Numbered from the stretch's first letter, positions 15,178-23,519 are shown. The stretch is DNA of 64,000 nt from Methylobacterium soli (GCF_008806385.1 NZ_VZZK01000004.1:179488-243487), one strand, 5' to 3'. The notes: generated by a model not told the origin, from the sequence alone. Program-made: numbers and translations.

Positions 15178-17325
15178 TCAGAACCGGGCGGTGAGGAAGA
15201 GCCGGACGTTGCGGCCCGGGAGCAGGATCTCGTCCTTCTTGAACGAGGCCGAGTTGCGGATGTCGGCGTCGAGCAGGTTGCGCCCCTGCAGGCCGAGCGT
15301 CACCGCGCTGGCGCCGTAGACCAGCGGGTCGAGGGGCTTGGTGTAGCTCACCTCGGCGCGCAGGTCGTTCCAGCCGCGCGTCGGCGTCTCGAGCGGGGCG
15401 ACCTCGACCTGATCGAAGGCGTGGAGCAGGTTCACCCGGGCGAACCAGCCCTCAGCCCGAACAAAGAGGCCGCCGCCGAGCCGGTGGGGCGGGATGCGCG
15501 GCACGTAGCTGCCGTCGTCGAACTGGGCGCGGACGAAATCGTACTGCGCCTCGAGGCCCGCCCAGCCGTCACCGACCGGCAGGAGGTCGAGCTGGGCCCC
15601 GATCTCGGCCCCGTAGAAGGTCGCGTTCCGCTGCGCGTAGACGATCTGGCGCAACTCGTCCCCGCTGCCGCAGGAGGCGAAGTCGTCGTCGCAGCGCAAG
15701 CCGGTCTCGCGCTTGTAGATGAAGCCGGTATAGCGCGTGTAATAGCCGGTCGCGTCGAGGCGCAGGGGACCCTCGGCCCTTCGGAGGCTCACCTCGGCGG
15801 TGCGCGCCCGCTCCAGCCGCAAGGACGGGTTACCGATCTCGAAGGTCGCGGTGGCGTCGTGCGGCCCCAGCGAGAACAGCTCGTAGCCGGTCGGCGCGCG
15901 CTCGACATAGGAGCCGTTCAGGCTGGCCACGAAGCCGTAGGGCAGATCCTGCAGCGCGCCGAGGCTGAGGCTCTTCGGCGCGAAGCGGCGCGTCAGGGGA
16001 TAGCGCAAAGGGTCCTCGCCGGGCACGGGCAGATCGTCCCTCGGCACCTGCGTGGCAATGCTGTTGAGACGGTCCCCCTCGATGCGTCCGGCGGCTTGCA
16101 GGCGCAGGCCGTTGCCGACGGCGAGTTCCTCGAACAGGTAGGCTGCGTCGGCGCGGGACTCGGTCCGCGGCAGGAAGCCCTCGAGCTGGGTATTGAGGAC
16201 CCGGCGCCCGGTCTGGAACCCGATGGCTCCCGTGAGCGTGCCGAGCGCCGTGAAGACGGGGACGTGCTGCGCCTCGATCCGGGCCTCGACCTCGCGGTTC
16301 TTGAAGATCGCCTGGATCCCGTCGATGCCATCCGCCCCGATGCCGATCTCGTCGTGGCGATATACCGAGCCGCCGCCCCAGAAGCGGATCACCTCGAAGG
16401 GACCTTCCAGGGGCCGATAGGCGCCGCGCGCGAGCAGCTGGTCCTGATGCGGCGTCAGGCGGGTGCGGCTCTGTGCGGCCTCGCCGCCGGGGATCTGGTA
16501 CTGGGCGTCGTAGCGGCTGTAGGAGAGACCGAGGAAACCACGGTCGCCGATGGCCGAGATGCCGACGGAGCCGCCCTGCGACGCGGTGGCGGAGTTGCGC
16601 TGGATGCCGCTCGGGATCGCGTAGCTGTCGGTCGCCGACGTGAACCCGTCCGCGTGCACCGCAACGCCGTCGCCGCCCGCATCGACCGAAGCGGCGCCGA
16701 GCCGGCCGTTATCGACACTCGTGAACCCCGTCGTCACCTGTCCCTGGACGCCCCGGTCCGGGATGAAGCTTGGGACCCGGTTGTTCTCGGCCGAGACCAC
16801 GCCCCCGATGGCGCCCGAGCCGTAGCGGAGCGTCGCGGGCCCGCGGATCACCTCGATCCGGTCCGAGACCAGCGGATTGACCGGGACCGCGTGATCCTCC
16901 CCGAGTTCGGAGACGCCGCCCGCGGAGATGCCGTTCTCCTGGATGCGCACGCGGGCATTGTCGAGGCCGCGGATGATCGGCCGGGAGGCGGCCCCCGGCG
17001 CGTAGGTCGAGGCAGAGATGCCGGGCCGGTCGAACAGGGCATCGCCGAGCGTGCGAGGCTGGTCGCGCGCGATCTGCTCCTGCGTCACCACCGTCACGGG
17101 CGAGACAGTGCTCGTCACCACCGGGAGAACGCCCGTCGGGCCGGCGCTCGCCGAGGCTGGCGAGGCCTGCACCGACAGGATCGGGCTCGGCGAGGTGACG
17201 CTGAGCTCCTCCAGGGTCACGGCCTGCTGCGCCGCGGCGCCGGTCACGAGAAGGACAGGGCCGGCGAGCGCGAGCGCCGCGCGGGCAAGGCCTTCGAGTG
17301 GCGAGGAACGAGACGAGCGGGGCAT
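15178..17325 (-). CDS. TonB-dependent outer-membrane receptor, possibly for zinc (ZnuD-like)
   Basis: A 715-residue receptor with a signal peptide (cleavage near AAAQQ), a plug domain about residues 75-185 (TVVTQEQIARDQPRTLGDALFDRPGIS, then RGLDNARVRIQENG and VIRGPATLRYGSGAIGGVV) and a 22-strand barrel ending in the canonical C-terminal Phe (RLFLTARF). The end SASFKKDEILLPGRNVR resembles that of ZnuD-type receptors. A loop has two Cys (RCDDDFASC). The TonB box is probably the VTLEELSVT stretch. The short upstream region contains two inverted-repeat boxes of Zur-like form. Siderophore or cobalamin uptake is the alternative; no cobalamin riboswitch is visible. Confidence 0.8.
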   Translation of the reverse strand: MPRSSRSSPLEGLARAALALAGPVLLVTGAAAQQAVTLEELSVTSPSPILSVQASPASASAGPTGVLPVVTSTVSPVTVVTQEQIARDQPRTLGDALFDRPGISASTYAPGAASRPIIRGLDNARVRIQENGISAGGVSELGEDHAVPVNPLVSDRIEVIRGPATLRYGSGAIGGVVSAENNRVPSFIPDRGVQGQVTTGFTSVDNGRLGAASVDAGGDGVAVHADGFTSATDSYAIPSGIQRNSATASQGGSVGISAIGDRGFLGLSYSRYDAQYQIPGGEAAQSRTRLTPHQDQLLARGAYRPLEGPFEVIRFWGGGSVYRHDEIGIGADGIDGIQAIFKNREVEARIEAQHVPVFTALGTLTGAIGFQTGRRVLNTQLEGFLPRTESRADAAYLFEELAVGNGLRLQAAGRIEGDRLNSIATQVPRDDLPVPGEDPLRYPLTRRFAPKSLSLGALQDLPYGFVASLNGSYVERAPTGYELFSLGPHDATATFEIGNPSLRLERARTAEVSLRRAEGPLRLDATGYYTRYTGFIYKRETGLRCDDDFASCGSGDELRQIVYAQRNATFYGAEIGAQLDLLPVGDGWAGLEAQYDFVRAQFDDGSYVPRIPPHRLGGGLFVRAEGWFARVNLLHAFDQVEVAPLETPTRGWNDLRAEVSYTKPLDPLVYGASAVTLGLQGRNLLDADIRNSASFKKDEILLPGRNVRLFLTARF

Positions 17326-17337
17326 GTCGATCCGAAC

Positions 17338-17355
17338 GATGTTATATCGTTACAC
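17338..17355. promoter_or_regulatory. Zur-like box upstream of the TonB receptor
   Basis: GATGTTATATCGTTACAC lies 13-30 bp before the start codon. The left half ATGTTATA matches the known Zur half-site (ATGTTATAATATAACAT); the right half is degenerate. It would block transcription or early elongation if bound. Confidence 0.45.
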
Positions 17356-17421
17356 TAAGGTAGCCTCGGCTTCCGGATCGCAAGGCTTCGCGCTGCGCGC
17401 GGTCTCAGATGCGCCACGCCC

Positions 17422-17434
17422 GTAACATTGTTAC
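17422..17434. promoter_or_regulatory. Second inverted repeat upstream of the TonB receptor
   Basis: GTAACATTGTTAC has perfect 6-bp arms around one base. It shares the GTTACA core with the box at 17338-17355 and lies about 97 bp before the start codon, as expected of a paired metalloregulator site. Confidence 0.4.
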
Positions 17435-17543
17435 AACACGGGCCGAGCAGGCGCGGCCGCGAGCGCCGATCTGAAGGGCGATCAGCGGTGTGCAGGATCG
17501 CCCGCGCGTGTTAGCGTCACCCCGGTCAGCGAGGGAGGCAGCG

Positions 17544-17819
17544 ATGCCCGGTACCCATGCTTTCCCAGCCCGGGGTGATGATCAGGACGCGCTCACGGGT
17601 GAGCTTCAACATACCTTGGCGGCCTTGGCCGATGTCGAGTTCGCGTTGCAGATCCAGCGCGAGCGCCTCGATTGCTGGCCCGGTCCCCGCGAGCAGAAGG
17701 ACCGGCTCGCCGCACAGGCCGAGACGGAACGGCAGCGTCGGCGCGCGCCGCTGATCCGGCGATTGGACGCCCTGCAGGCGCGCGTCATCGCCATGACCCT
17801 GGGCAACGTTCTGCACTGA
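17544..17819 (+). CDS. Hypothetical protein
   Basis: A 91-residue, highly charged helical protein (LQHTLAALADVEFALQIQRERLD, EQKDRLAAQAETERQRRRA) that looks like a short coiled coil. GGGAGG lies 7 bp before the ATG at 17544. It converges with phaZ, with 15 bp between the stops. No family recognised. Confidence 0.5.
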   Translation: MPGTHAFPARGDDQDALTGELQHTLAALADVEFALQIQRERLDCWPGPREQKDRLAAQAETERQRRRAPLIRRLDALQARVIAMTLGNVLH

Positions 17820-17834
17820 CGGGCGCCCGGCCGC

Positions 17835-19238
17835 TCAGAGGGGAAGGCGCGGCCCGAATGGCTTGGAGCGGGATGCGCCGCGCGAATGTGCGGTCGTGTA
17901 GGCTCCGGGTCCGGGGAGCGGGCCGAAATGCGGGACGCGCTCCGCATCGCGCGGCTCGGCGTCGCGGCCGGCGTGAGCCGGGCCCGGGAGGGTGATCGCC
18001 TGATCGCGCAGGCTCGCCAGCCTGTCCAGCGTCGACCCGTCGTCACTGGATTCCGGGCGTGCATGCTCCTGCATGAAGGCCGTGATCCTGGGCACGATCT
18101 CGGCGCGGAAACGCGCGCCGTTGAAGATGCCGTAATGCCCCGCCCCCGCCTGCAGGTGATAGCGCTTCCGGTCGGCCGGGAGATTGACCGCAAGGTCCAG
18201 CGCCGCGCGGGTCTGGCCGACACCCGTGATGTCGTCGGCCTCACCCTCGACGGCCATCAGGGCACAGCGGCGGATCGCGCCGAGATCCACGCGGCGGCCG
18301 CGGTGGCGCATCTCGCCCCGCGGCAGGGCATGCGTGAGGAAGACCGTCTCGATGGTCTCGAGGTAGAACTCGGCCGTGAGATCCATCACGGCGAGATACT
18401 CGTCGTAGAAGGCGCGATGCTTGGCGGCCGAATCGCCATCCCCCTGGACGAGGTGGTCGAACAGGTCCCAATGCGCCGACAGATGGCGATCGGGGTTCAT
18501 GCCCATGAAGCCCGCCAGCTGGAGGAAGCCGGGATAGACCGCGCGCCCGCTGCCCGGATGTCCCCACGGCACCGTGTGGATGCAGTGCTGGCGGAACCAG
18601 TCGCCCCCCCGCTCGACTGCGAGCCTGTTGACGGCCGTGGGCGAGCGGCGCGTGTCGATGGGGCCGCCCAGGATCGTGGCCGAGCGCGGCACGCGCGGAT
18701 GGTTCTCGGCCTCCATGAGGGCGATGGCGGCGAGCACCGGCACGGCGGGCTGGCAGACCGCCATGACGTGGAGGTCCGGTCCCAGCGCCTCGAGGATCGC
18801 CACGCACGTATCCACGTACTCGTCGAGGCCGAAGCGGCCGGCCGCGACCGGCACCTGCTTGGCGTCGGTCCAATCCGTGATGAAGACCTGATGCGTGTCG
18901 AGGAGGGCCGCCACGGTCCCGCGGAGCAGGGTGGCGTAATGGCCCGACATCGGGGCGACGAGAAGCACCTTGGGCTTCGTCGAGGGCTCGCCGAATGCGA
19001 TCACGCGGCAGAAGGGGCTCTGCCACACCGCGCGCTCGGTCGCCGGGAGCGCGAAGGCGGGCTTGGCGTAAGTGCGCGTCGCGCGCTCGAACAGCTCACA
19101 GGACGCCGCGACCGCACGGCTGCTATAATGATAGGTTAAAGGACTGAACGGATTCTCGAAGGCAATTTTCGCAGCATCTGCGGCAATACGGGCTGGCATA
19201 AGCATTAGGTTCCACGTATCCCGCATCGCGTACATCAT
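17835..19238 (-). CDS. phaZ: Intracellular polyhydroxyalkanoate depolymerase
   Basis: A 467-residue cytosolic alpha/beta hydrolase that mobilises PHB granules. The nucleophile is Cys162 in MAVCQPAVPVLAA, the cysteine lipase-box of the Ralstonia PhaZ1 type, rather than Ser. Family segments LVAPMSGHYATLLRGTV, ITDWTDAKQVP, GGPIDTRRSPT and the C-terminal AGAGHYGIFNGARFR (with the catalytic His) are all present. A roughly 45-residue tail after the domain is disordered-looking. The start at 19238 has AAGGAG 7 bp upstream; the Met nine codons earlier lacks one. No signal peptide, in keeping with granule access in the cytosol. It lies 2.6 kb from the candidate mmgR-like small RNA. Confidence 0.9.
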   Translation of the reverse strand: MMYAMRDTWNLMLMPARIAADAAKIAFENPFSPLTYHYSSRAVAASCELFERATRTYAKPAFALPATERAVWQSPFCRVIAFGEPSTKPKVLLVAPMSGHYATLLRGTVAALLDTHQVFITDWTDAKQVPVAAGRFGLDEYVDTCVAILEALGPDLHVMAVCQPAVPVLAAIALMEAENHPRVPRSATILGGPIDTRRSPTAVNRLAVERGGDWFRQHCIHTVPWGHPGSGRAVYPGFLQLAGFMGMNPDRHLSAHWDLFDHLVQGDGDSAAKHRAFYDEYLAVMDLTAEFYLETIETVFLTHALPRGEMRHRGRRVDLGAIRRCALMAVEGEADDITGVGQTRAALDLAVNLPADRKRYHLQAGAGHYGIFNGARFRAEIVPRITAFMQEHARPESSDDGSTLDRLASLRDQAITLPGPAHAGRDAEPRDAERVPHFGPLPGPGAYTTAHSRGASRSKPFGPRLPL

Positions 19239-19488
19239 CCAGCTACTCCTTGGAGCAGCCTTCACCTCAGACTCTCCATTTTCACATCATTGCGCTGGCT
19301 AACGCCCGATGCTCACAAAGAGTTTCCTGGAATCTTTGGAACGTCGCTCCGTCAGGCACGCTGAATCGCGCCGGGGGGGCTGCGCCGAGGGTCGGAATCC
19401 GCGTGAGGGCACGACCCATGTTTTGATAATGCGGGCCGGGGCGTCCGGTGCTCCTGTCGCGCCGACGGGAATGCGCGGGCATCGCGGC

Positions 19489-19968
19489 ATGTTCAGATTC
19501 CTCTCGACCTGCCTCGCTTTCCTGATCGTGACGACGGCGCAGGTGGGCGGCGTTCCGCCCGCCCCCGCGATCCCCGGAGAGGCGGCCCGCATCGAGAGCA
19601 TGGTCAACAAGGCCGCGGCCCTGGTCGAGGTCCGGGGGAAGCAGGCCTTCCCGGATTTCAGGCGGCGCGGCAGCGAGTGGCGCTTCAACGAGGTCTATCT
19701 CTTCGTCATGGATCTCGGCGGGCGGGTCCTCCTCAATGTCGAGTTTCCTCGCCGGGAGGGCACCAATCGGCTGAAGGAGCGGGACGCGGACGGCAAGCTG
19801 TTTCACGAGGATTTCATCGACGTCGTCCGGTCCGACGGCTCGGGATGGGTCGATTACATGTTCCCCAGGCCGGGACAGAAACATCCCTCCGCGAAGTGGA
19901 GCTATGTTCGGGCGGTGACGATCGACGGAGAGCCGGGGCTGATCGGCGCGGGCTTCTACGCCGAGTAA
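19489..19968 (+). CDS. Secreted single-Cache (sCache) domain protein
   Basis: A 159-residue protein: signal peptide MFRFLSTCLAFLIVTTAQVG, then one Cache fold with the family hallmarks FVMDLGGRVLLNVEFP, DADGKLFHEDFIDVVRSDGSGWVDYMFP and KWSYVRAV. In receptors this domain senses small carboxylates or amines in the periplasm, but here it stands alone without a transmembrane or signalling output, so it would be a free periplasmic binding protein. An alternative upstream Met at 19471 adds six residues. Confidence 0.7.
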   Translation: MFRFLSTCLAFLIVTTAQVGGVPPAPAIPGEAARIESMVNKAAALVEVRGKQAFPDFRRRGSEWRFNEVYLFVMDLGGRVLLNVEFPRREGTNRLKERDADGKLFHEDFIDVVRSDGSGWVDYMFPRPGQKHPSAKWSYVRAVTIDGEPGLIGAGFYAE

Positions 19969-20397
19969 CGCAAGGCCGCGTGCCGGACGTGAACCGCGTT
20001 CGGCAGCTCAGATGGATCCGGTCCGGGCTTGCCGCCGCGATGCGGTCGCGCGCTCGCGGCATCGGCCTGGCGCGGGGTCGGCGAACCGGTGCAGGCTCCA
20101 GCCGGGCGGATGGTAAGCCCCCGTCCACGCGCCGCCGCGGAGGGGAGGGGGCGTTCCAATCACTGCAGAGACTGCAACCGTGCCCCGCCGGCAGTGGGTT
20201 TCCTGCCGGATATCGGGCCGCTATGGTCGGCCTTCCCCCGAATAAGGTAGGGGCCGGCACCCTGGCCTGACCCATGCAGGCGGCGTCCTGCGGGAAGATC
20301 CTGCGCAAAATCCCTGCACGAGATTCCTGGGGTAATGCCCCGCGCCCTGCCGTCTCCATCCGGCCGATCCCCACGCCGCCCGATTCAAGGCTGATTG
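19969..20397. other. Intergenic stretch with no convincing gene
   Basis: About 430 bp between the sCache gene and the MFS gene. It is GC-rich with several short inverted repeats but no reading frame, no clear promoter and no terminator I would defend. Confidence 0.45.
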
Positions 20398-21714
20398 ATG
20401 AGCGAACTCCTCACCCGCCCGGACGTCGCGGACGTCCAGGCCGCCCAAGGACACCTGCTGCCCGACCAGGAGCGCGTGCCGCTTGCCCAAGGGCATGCGT
20501 CGGTCGACCGAGGAATCCTGCCCGCCGCCTCCCCGCCGGAGCGGCATCCGGGCCTGGTCCTCGTGGCACTCGCGATGGGTGGCTTCGCCATCGGCACCAC
20601 GGAATTCGCCGCGATGAGCCTGGTGCCCGATTTCGCGCCCGACCTCGGCATCGATGCGCCGACCGCCGGCCATGTCATCAGCGCCTACGCCCTCGGGGTG
20701 GTGGTCGGGGCGCCGATCATCGCGGTGCTGGCCGCCAAGGTCGCCCGACGCACCTTGTTGGTCGGCCTGATGGTGCTGTTCGCGCTCGGTAACGGCCTCT
20801 CGGCCCTCGCTCCGAATTACCATGGGATGCTGGCCTTTCGCTTCCTCGCCGGCCTGCCGCACGGCGCGTATTTCGGCGTCGCGGCCCTCGTGGCGGCCTC
20901 GCTGGTCCCGCGTGAGCGTCGCAGCCAGGCGGTCTCGCGGGTGATCGCGGGGCTCACCGTCGCGACCGTGGTGGGCGTGCCGCTGGCCAATGTCATCGGG
21001 CAGGTCGCGGGCTGGCGCTGGAGCTTCGCCCTCGTGGCTCTGCTCGCCGGGCTGACGGCGACCCTGGTGCGGATCTTCGCGCCCCTCGGGCCCCCGGCCC
21101 CGGGCGCGAGCGCCCTGCGGGAACTCGGCGCCCTGCGCCGCGGGCAGATCTGGCTGACGCTCGCCACCGGCGCCATCGGGTTCGGCGGCCTGTTCTCGGT
21201 CTACACCTATCTCGCCTCGACGATGCTGGAGGTCACCCACGCGGCTCCGGCCGCGATCCCGCCGGTGCTTGCCCTGTTCGGCCTCGGTCTCACCGTCGGC
21301 AACCTCGCCTGCGCCTGGGCGGCCGACCGTGCGCTGATGCCGGCCGCCGGGGCGACGCTGGTCTGGAGCGCCTTCGCGCTCGCCCTCTACCCCTTCGCGA
21401 CGGCAAGCCTCTGGACGCTCGGCCCGGTGGTGTTCCTGATCGGTTGCGGCGGCGGCCTCGCCACGATCCTGCAGACGCGCCTGATGGATGTGGCCGAGGA
21501 CGCCCAGACTCTCGCGGCGGCCCTGAACCACTCGGCCTTCAACCTCGCCAACGCCCTCGGGCCCTGGCTCGCTGGCCTCGCCCTCACGGCCGGCCTCGGC
21601 CTTCCGGCGACGGGCTGGGTCGGCGTGGGGCTGGCGCTCGGCGGGTTCCTGATCTGGGCTGTCTCGATGCTGGTGGAGCGGAGCGGCGCGCCGGTTGCCC
21701 GGCAGCCCTCGTGA
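20398..21714 (+). CDS. MFS transporter, DHA1 family
   Basis: A 438-residue major facilitator with twelve hydrophobic segments from about residue 55. The first helix carries GGFAIGTTEFAAMSLVPDFAPDLG, typical of the drug:H+ antiporter-1 group near YdhP/AraJ/NepI, and the loop between helices 2 and 3 has the AAKVARRTLL motif A variant. A 50-residue hydrophilic N terminus precedes the first helix, longer than usual, so translation might start later. Export of a sugar, nucleoside or drug is likely; the substrate is unknown. Confidence 0.8.
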   Translation: MSELLTRPDVADVQAAQGHLLPDQERVPLAQGHASVDRGILPAASPPERHPGLVLVALAMGGFAIGTTEFAAMSLVPDFAPDLGIDAPTAGHVISAYALGVVVGAPIIAVLAAKVARRTLLVGLMVLFALGNGLSALAPNYHGMLAFRFLAGLPHGAYFGVAALVAASLVPRERRSQAVSRVIAGLTVATVVGVPLANVIGQVAGWRWSFALVALLAGLTATLVRIFAPLGPPAPGASALRELGALRRGQIWLTLATGAIGFGGLFSVYTYLASTMLEVTHAAPAAIPPVLALFGLGLTVGNLACAWAADRALMPAAGATLVWSAFALALYPFATASLWTLGPVVFLIGCGGGLATILQTRLMDVAEDAQTLAAALNHSAFNLANALGPWLAGLALTAGLGLPATGWVGVGLALGGFLIWAVSMLVERSGAPVARQPS

Positions 21715-21798
21715 CGCGAAGACCCACGGCGGGCGCTCTCCGGAGGATCGCCCGATTCCCGTCCGGACGGTCCCGGCTCAGGCCGGTCAACCGGACAG

Positions 21799-21892
21799 AA
21801 AAAAGGCCGCCCCGGTAAGGGAGCGGCCCGAAGTCTAGGGAGGAAACGCCCAAGAAGGGCACACCGCCGCGACGCCATCGCGGCGGTGCATG
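21799..21892 (-). ncRNA. mmgR: Candidate mmgR/alpha-r8-family small RNA
   Basis: Read on the minus strand, about 90 nt. A perfect 11-bp hairpin (CACCGCCGCGA / TCGCGGCGGTG, complement of 21862-21888) is followed by a small hairpin GCCC-TTCTT-GGGC (21848-21860), then single-stranded TTTCCTCCCT (complement of 21837-21846), then a 9-bp terminator hairpin (21805-21828) and six T (21799-21804). As I recall, the Sinorhizobium PHB-granule regulator mmgR has the same conserved 10-mer UUUCCUCCCU and the same order of stem-loops. A motif matching the AniA/PhaR consensus lies just upstream. The 5' end is estimated from the first hairpin. No protein is likely here. Confidence 0.7.
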
Positions 21893-21903
21893 GCGCGCTT
21901 CTC

Positions 21904-21909
21904 CCATAG
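21904..21909 (-). promoter_or_regulatory. Possible -10 element of the small RNA
   Basis: CTATGG on the minus strand, about 10-15 bp before the estimated RNA start, resembles the alphaproteobacterial CTATAT-type -10. I see no matching -35, which would fit a promoter that needs an activator. Confidence 0.3.
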
Positions 21910-21914
21910 GGCAT

Positions 21915-21926
21915 TGCAGCGCACAA
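21915..21926 (+). promoter_or_regulatory. AniA/PhaR-type motif upstream of the small RNA
   Basis: TGCAGCGCACAA fits TGCRNYGCASMA, the consensus I recall for the PHB-responsive regulator AniA (PhaR) in Sinorhizobium. It sits just upstream of the putative -10 of the small RNA, a position suited to repression. Confidence 0.5.
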
Positions 21927-21963
21927 TCCGCCCCCGGTGAAGGTCTGGCATGCCAGAGGCGCA

Positions 21964-21977
21964 TGGAAACGTTTCCA
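21964..21977. promoter_or_regulatory. LacI-family-like operator
   Basis: TGGAAACGTTTCCA is a perfect 14-bp palindrome with the central CG and flanking A/T tracts typical of LacI/GalR-family operators. No LacI-type regulator is encoded in the window. It lies about 75 bp upstream of the small RNA and 170 bp before the secreted-protein gene at 22145. Confidence 0.5.
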
Positions 21978-22144
21978 GCTTGACCGGAAGCGTCCGCTGG
22001 CTGCTTGCCCCTCTCCACCGCACCGATCGCCCGCGCACCGGGATCGGCCGCGCTGATCCTCTTGCGTCCGGCGACAAACGGCCTAGCCTCTTCGTCGGAC
22101 AGCGTCAGCATGTCGGGACGGTGAATGCCGTCCGAGGGGACGCG

Positions 22145-22558
22145 ATGAGAGTGGTGATCCGGACCGGGTTCGTCCTCTGCCTCGTCCTCGTGAACTCCGG
22201 CGCAACCTTCGCGCAGGCCAAGCGGTCCCTGATCTGCAAGGAGCAGGTGGCCATCGGCCTCGTTCAGCCCGAGGCCGGGGGTGCGGTGAAGGCTGAGACG
22301 ATCGCGGCCAGAACCTTCTCGCTGATCCTGAGCCGCGACCTGCTGAACGTCATCCTGGCGGGCAGAACCGAGTTCTTTGAATGCCAGGACGTCGCGTACC
22401 GGTCCGACGGACGGCGCCGGTCGAGCACGATCAAGTGCCAGAACGCGACCAATTTCCTCACGCTGGATCTGGTGAGGCTGAAGTTCTTCAAGGCTCAGCT
22501 CAACCCCGAGGACGAGACCGACGCGAAATTCAGCTACGGATCCTGCAACCCGATCTGA
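22145..22558 (+). CDS. Secreted hypothetical protein
   Basis: A 137-residue protein with a Sec signal peptide (MRVVIRTGFVLCLVLVNSGA, cleavage after TFAQA). The mature part has three or four cysteines (LICKEQ, FFECQDV, TIKCQNA, GSCNP) that could form disulfides, and a beta-rich pattern. GAGGGGA lies 8 bp before the ATG. No family recognised; probably periplasmic. Confidence 0.6.
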   Translation: MRVVIRTGFVLCLVLVNSGATFAQAKRSLICKEQVAIGLVQPEAGGAVKAETIAARTFSLILSRDLLNVILAGRTEFFECQDVAYRSDGRRRSSTIKCQNATNFLTLDLVRLKFFKAQLNPEDETDAKFSYGSCNPI

Positions 22559-22571
22559 GGCGCGGTCCCGC

Positions 22572-22727
22572 TCACTCGATCAGCACCAGAAGCGTGGCGT
22601 ACCCCGCAATCGCGACGAGCACGAGACCGAGGAGCACGGCCACGCGGCCGATCGTTTCCTGCCGCACCGCATCGGTGGGACGAGGATCCGGATCGCGCAT
22701 CGAATCCTGGGCCGCGTCATCGCTCAT
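22572..22727 (-). CDS. Small single-pass membrane protein
   Basis: A 51-residue protein, MSDDAAQDSMRDPDPRP..., with a polar N terminus and one C-terminal transmembrane helix (GRVAVLLGLVLVAIAGYATLLVLI). The frame is open to a further Met at 22781, which would add a repeated AVDGKKAVDG segment; either start is possible. Function unknown. Confidence 0.5.
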   Translation of the reverse strand: MSDDAAQDSMRDPDPRPTDAVRQETIGRVAVLLGLVLVAIAGYATLLVLIE

Positions 22728-22758
22728 GCCATCGACCGCCTTCTTGCCATCGACCGCC
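22728..22758. repeat. 18-bp period direct repeat next to a start codon
   Basis: GCCATCGACCGCC occurs at 22728-22740 and again at 22746-22758, immediately upstream of the start of the small membrane protein gene. In frame it would encode AVDGKKAVDG on the minus strand. Confidence 0.7.
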
Positions 22759-22875
22759 CGCTCCGAGACGCTGCGTAACATAGGTTAGCGAGGTCGGCGG
22801 CCTCATTTGAGGGGTCCGCTGCGCCGTCCTGCGGGCCGCTCGGTGCAATGCGCGCGGGGACCCGATGGCGAGGCT

Positions 22876-23112
22876 TCAGGGGGCGGGTGCGTCCGCGATA
22901 TCGAGCGCGACGCCCTGGCCTCTCAGAACGTTGAGGATCCGCGCCTCCATGTCGGCGGTCAGGTGGGGAATGCGCAGGTGGATGGTGCTGCCGCGCTCGG
23001 ACCCGCTGACCCACATCCGGTAGTGCAGCCCTTCGGATCGGAGCTGCTGCAACATGTGCTCCGCGCCGATCCGCACCACCTCGTTGTTCATCGCGATCGT
23101 CTTGTCATCCAT
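22876..23112 (-). CDS. Hypothetical protein
   Basis: A 78-residue soluble protein (MDDKTIAMNNEVVRIGAEHM, then QLRSEGLHYRMWVSGSERGSTIHLRIPHLTADMEARILNVLRGQGV) with an alternating beta/alpha pattern. Similar in size and fold pattern to the protein at 25235-25468, but not clearly homologous. Family not recognised. Confidence 0.5.
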   Translation of the reverse strand: MDDKTIAMNNEVVRIGAEHMLQQLRSEGLHYRMWVSGSERGSTIHLRIPHLTADMEARILNVLRGQGVALDIADAPAP

Positions 23113-23277
23113 GGCCGGTCTCCACACCCCTCCTGTGAGAACGGTCGGACGCGCGGCCTAGTCCAGGACGGCCGGCTCCGTGCCGGTGCCGGCCGATATC
23201 CTGCGCGTCCTTTCACAGGCTCGCCCGCGCGTCGGCGCTCCCGTAAGCTTGGCTTCACCAGCCATGGAGGGAAGCGT

Positions 23278-23499
23278 TTGAAATTCACCATCAGCGCGAA
23301 CACGCCGGACGGCCCGGTCGCGTTCCAGACCGGCTCGCCGGAAGCGGCGCTCGATCGGGCCCGGATCCTCGCCGACGAGGAAGCCCAGGAGGTTCGAGTC
23401 ACGGATATGCACGGGCGCGTCTACGAGACCGACGCCTTCGACGGATGTTTCGTGCGATCGCAGGCGTCGAGCCGCCTCGACCCGGAGCCGTCATCGTGA
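23278..23499 (+). CDS. Hypothetical protein with TTG start
   Basis: A 73-residue protein beginning at TTG (LKFTISANTPDGPVAFQTGS). GGAGGGA lies 8 bp upstream and no in-frame ATG is near, so TTG is the best start. The sequence (AALDRARILADEEAQEVRVTDMHGRVYE) suggests a beta-alpha-beta unit. Small proteins of this form are common in Methylobacterium; function unknown. Confidence 0.5.
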   Translation: MKFTISANTPDGPVAFQTGSPEAALDRARILADEEAQEVRVTDMHGRVYETDAFDGCFVRSQASSRLDPEPSS

Positions 23500-23519
23500 C
23501 GATCTGCGTGTTCTTCGCG

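Noticed and set aside
15067..17358. 763-codon frame antisense to the TonB receptor
   Set aside because: Mirror frame of a well-supported gene; composition is unlike a folded protein.
17326..17543. Cobalamin riboswitch before the TonB receptor
   Set aside because: No B12-box-like sequence and the leader is too short; Zur-like boxes explain it better.
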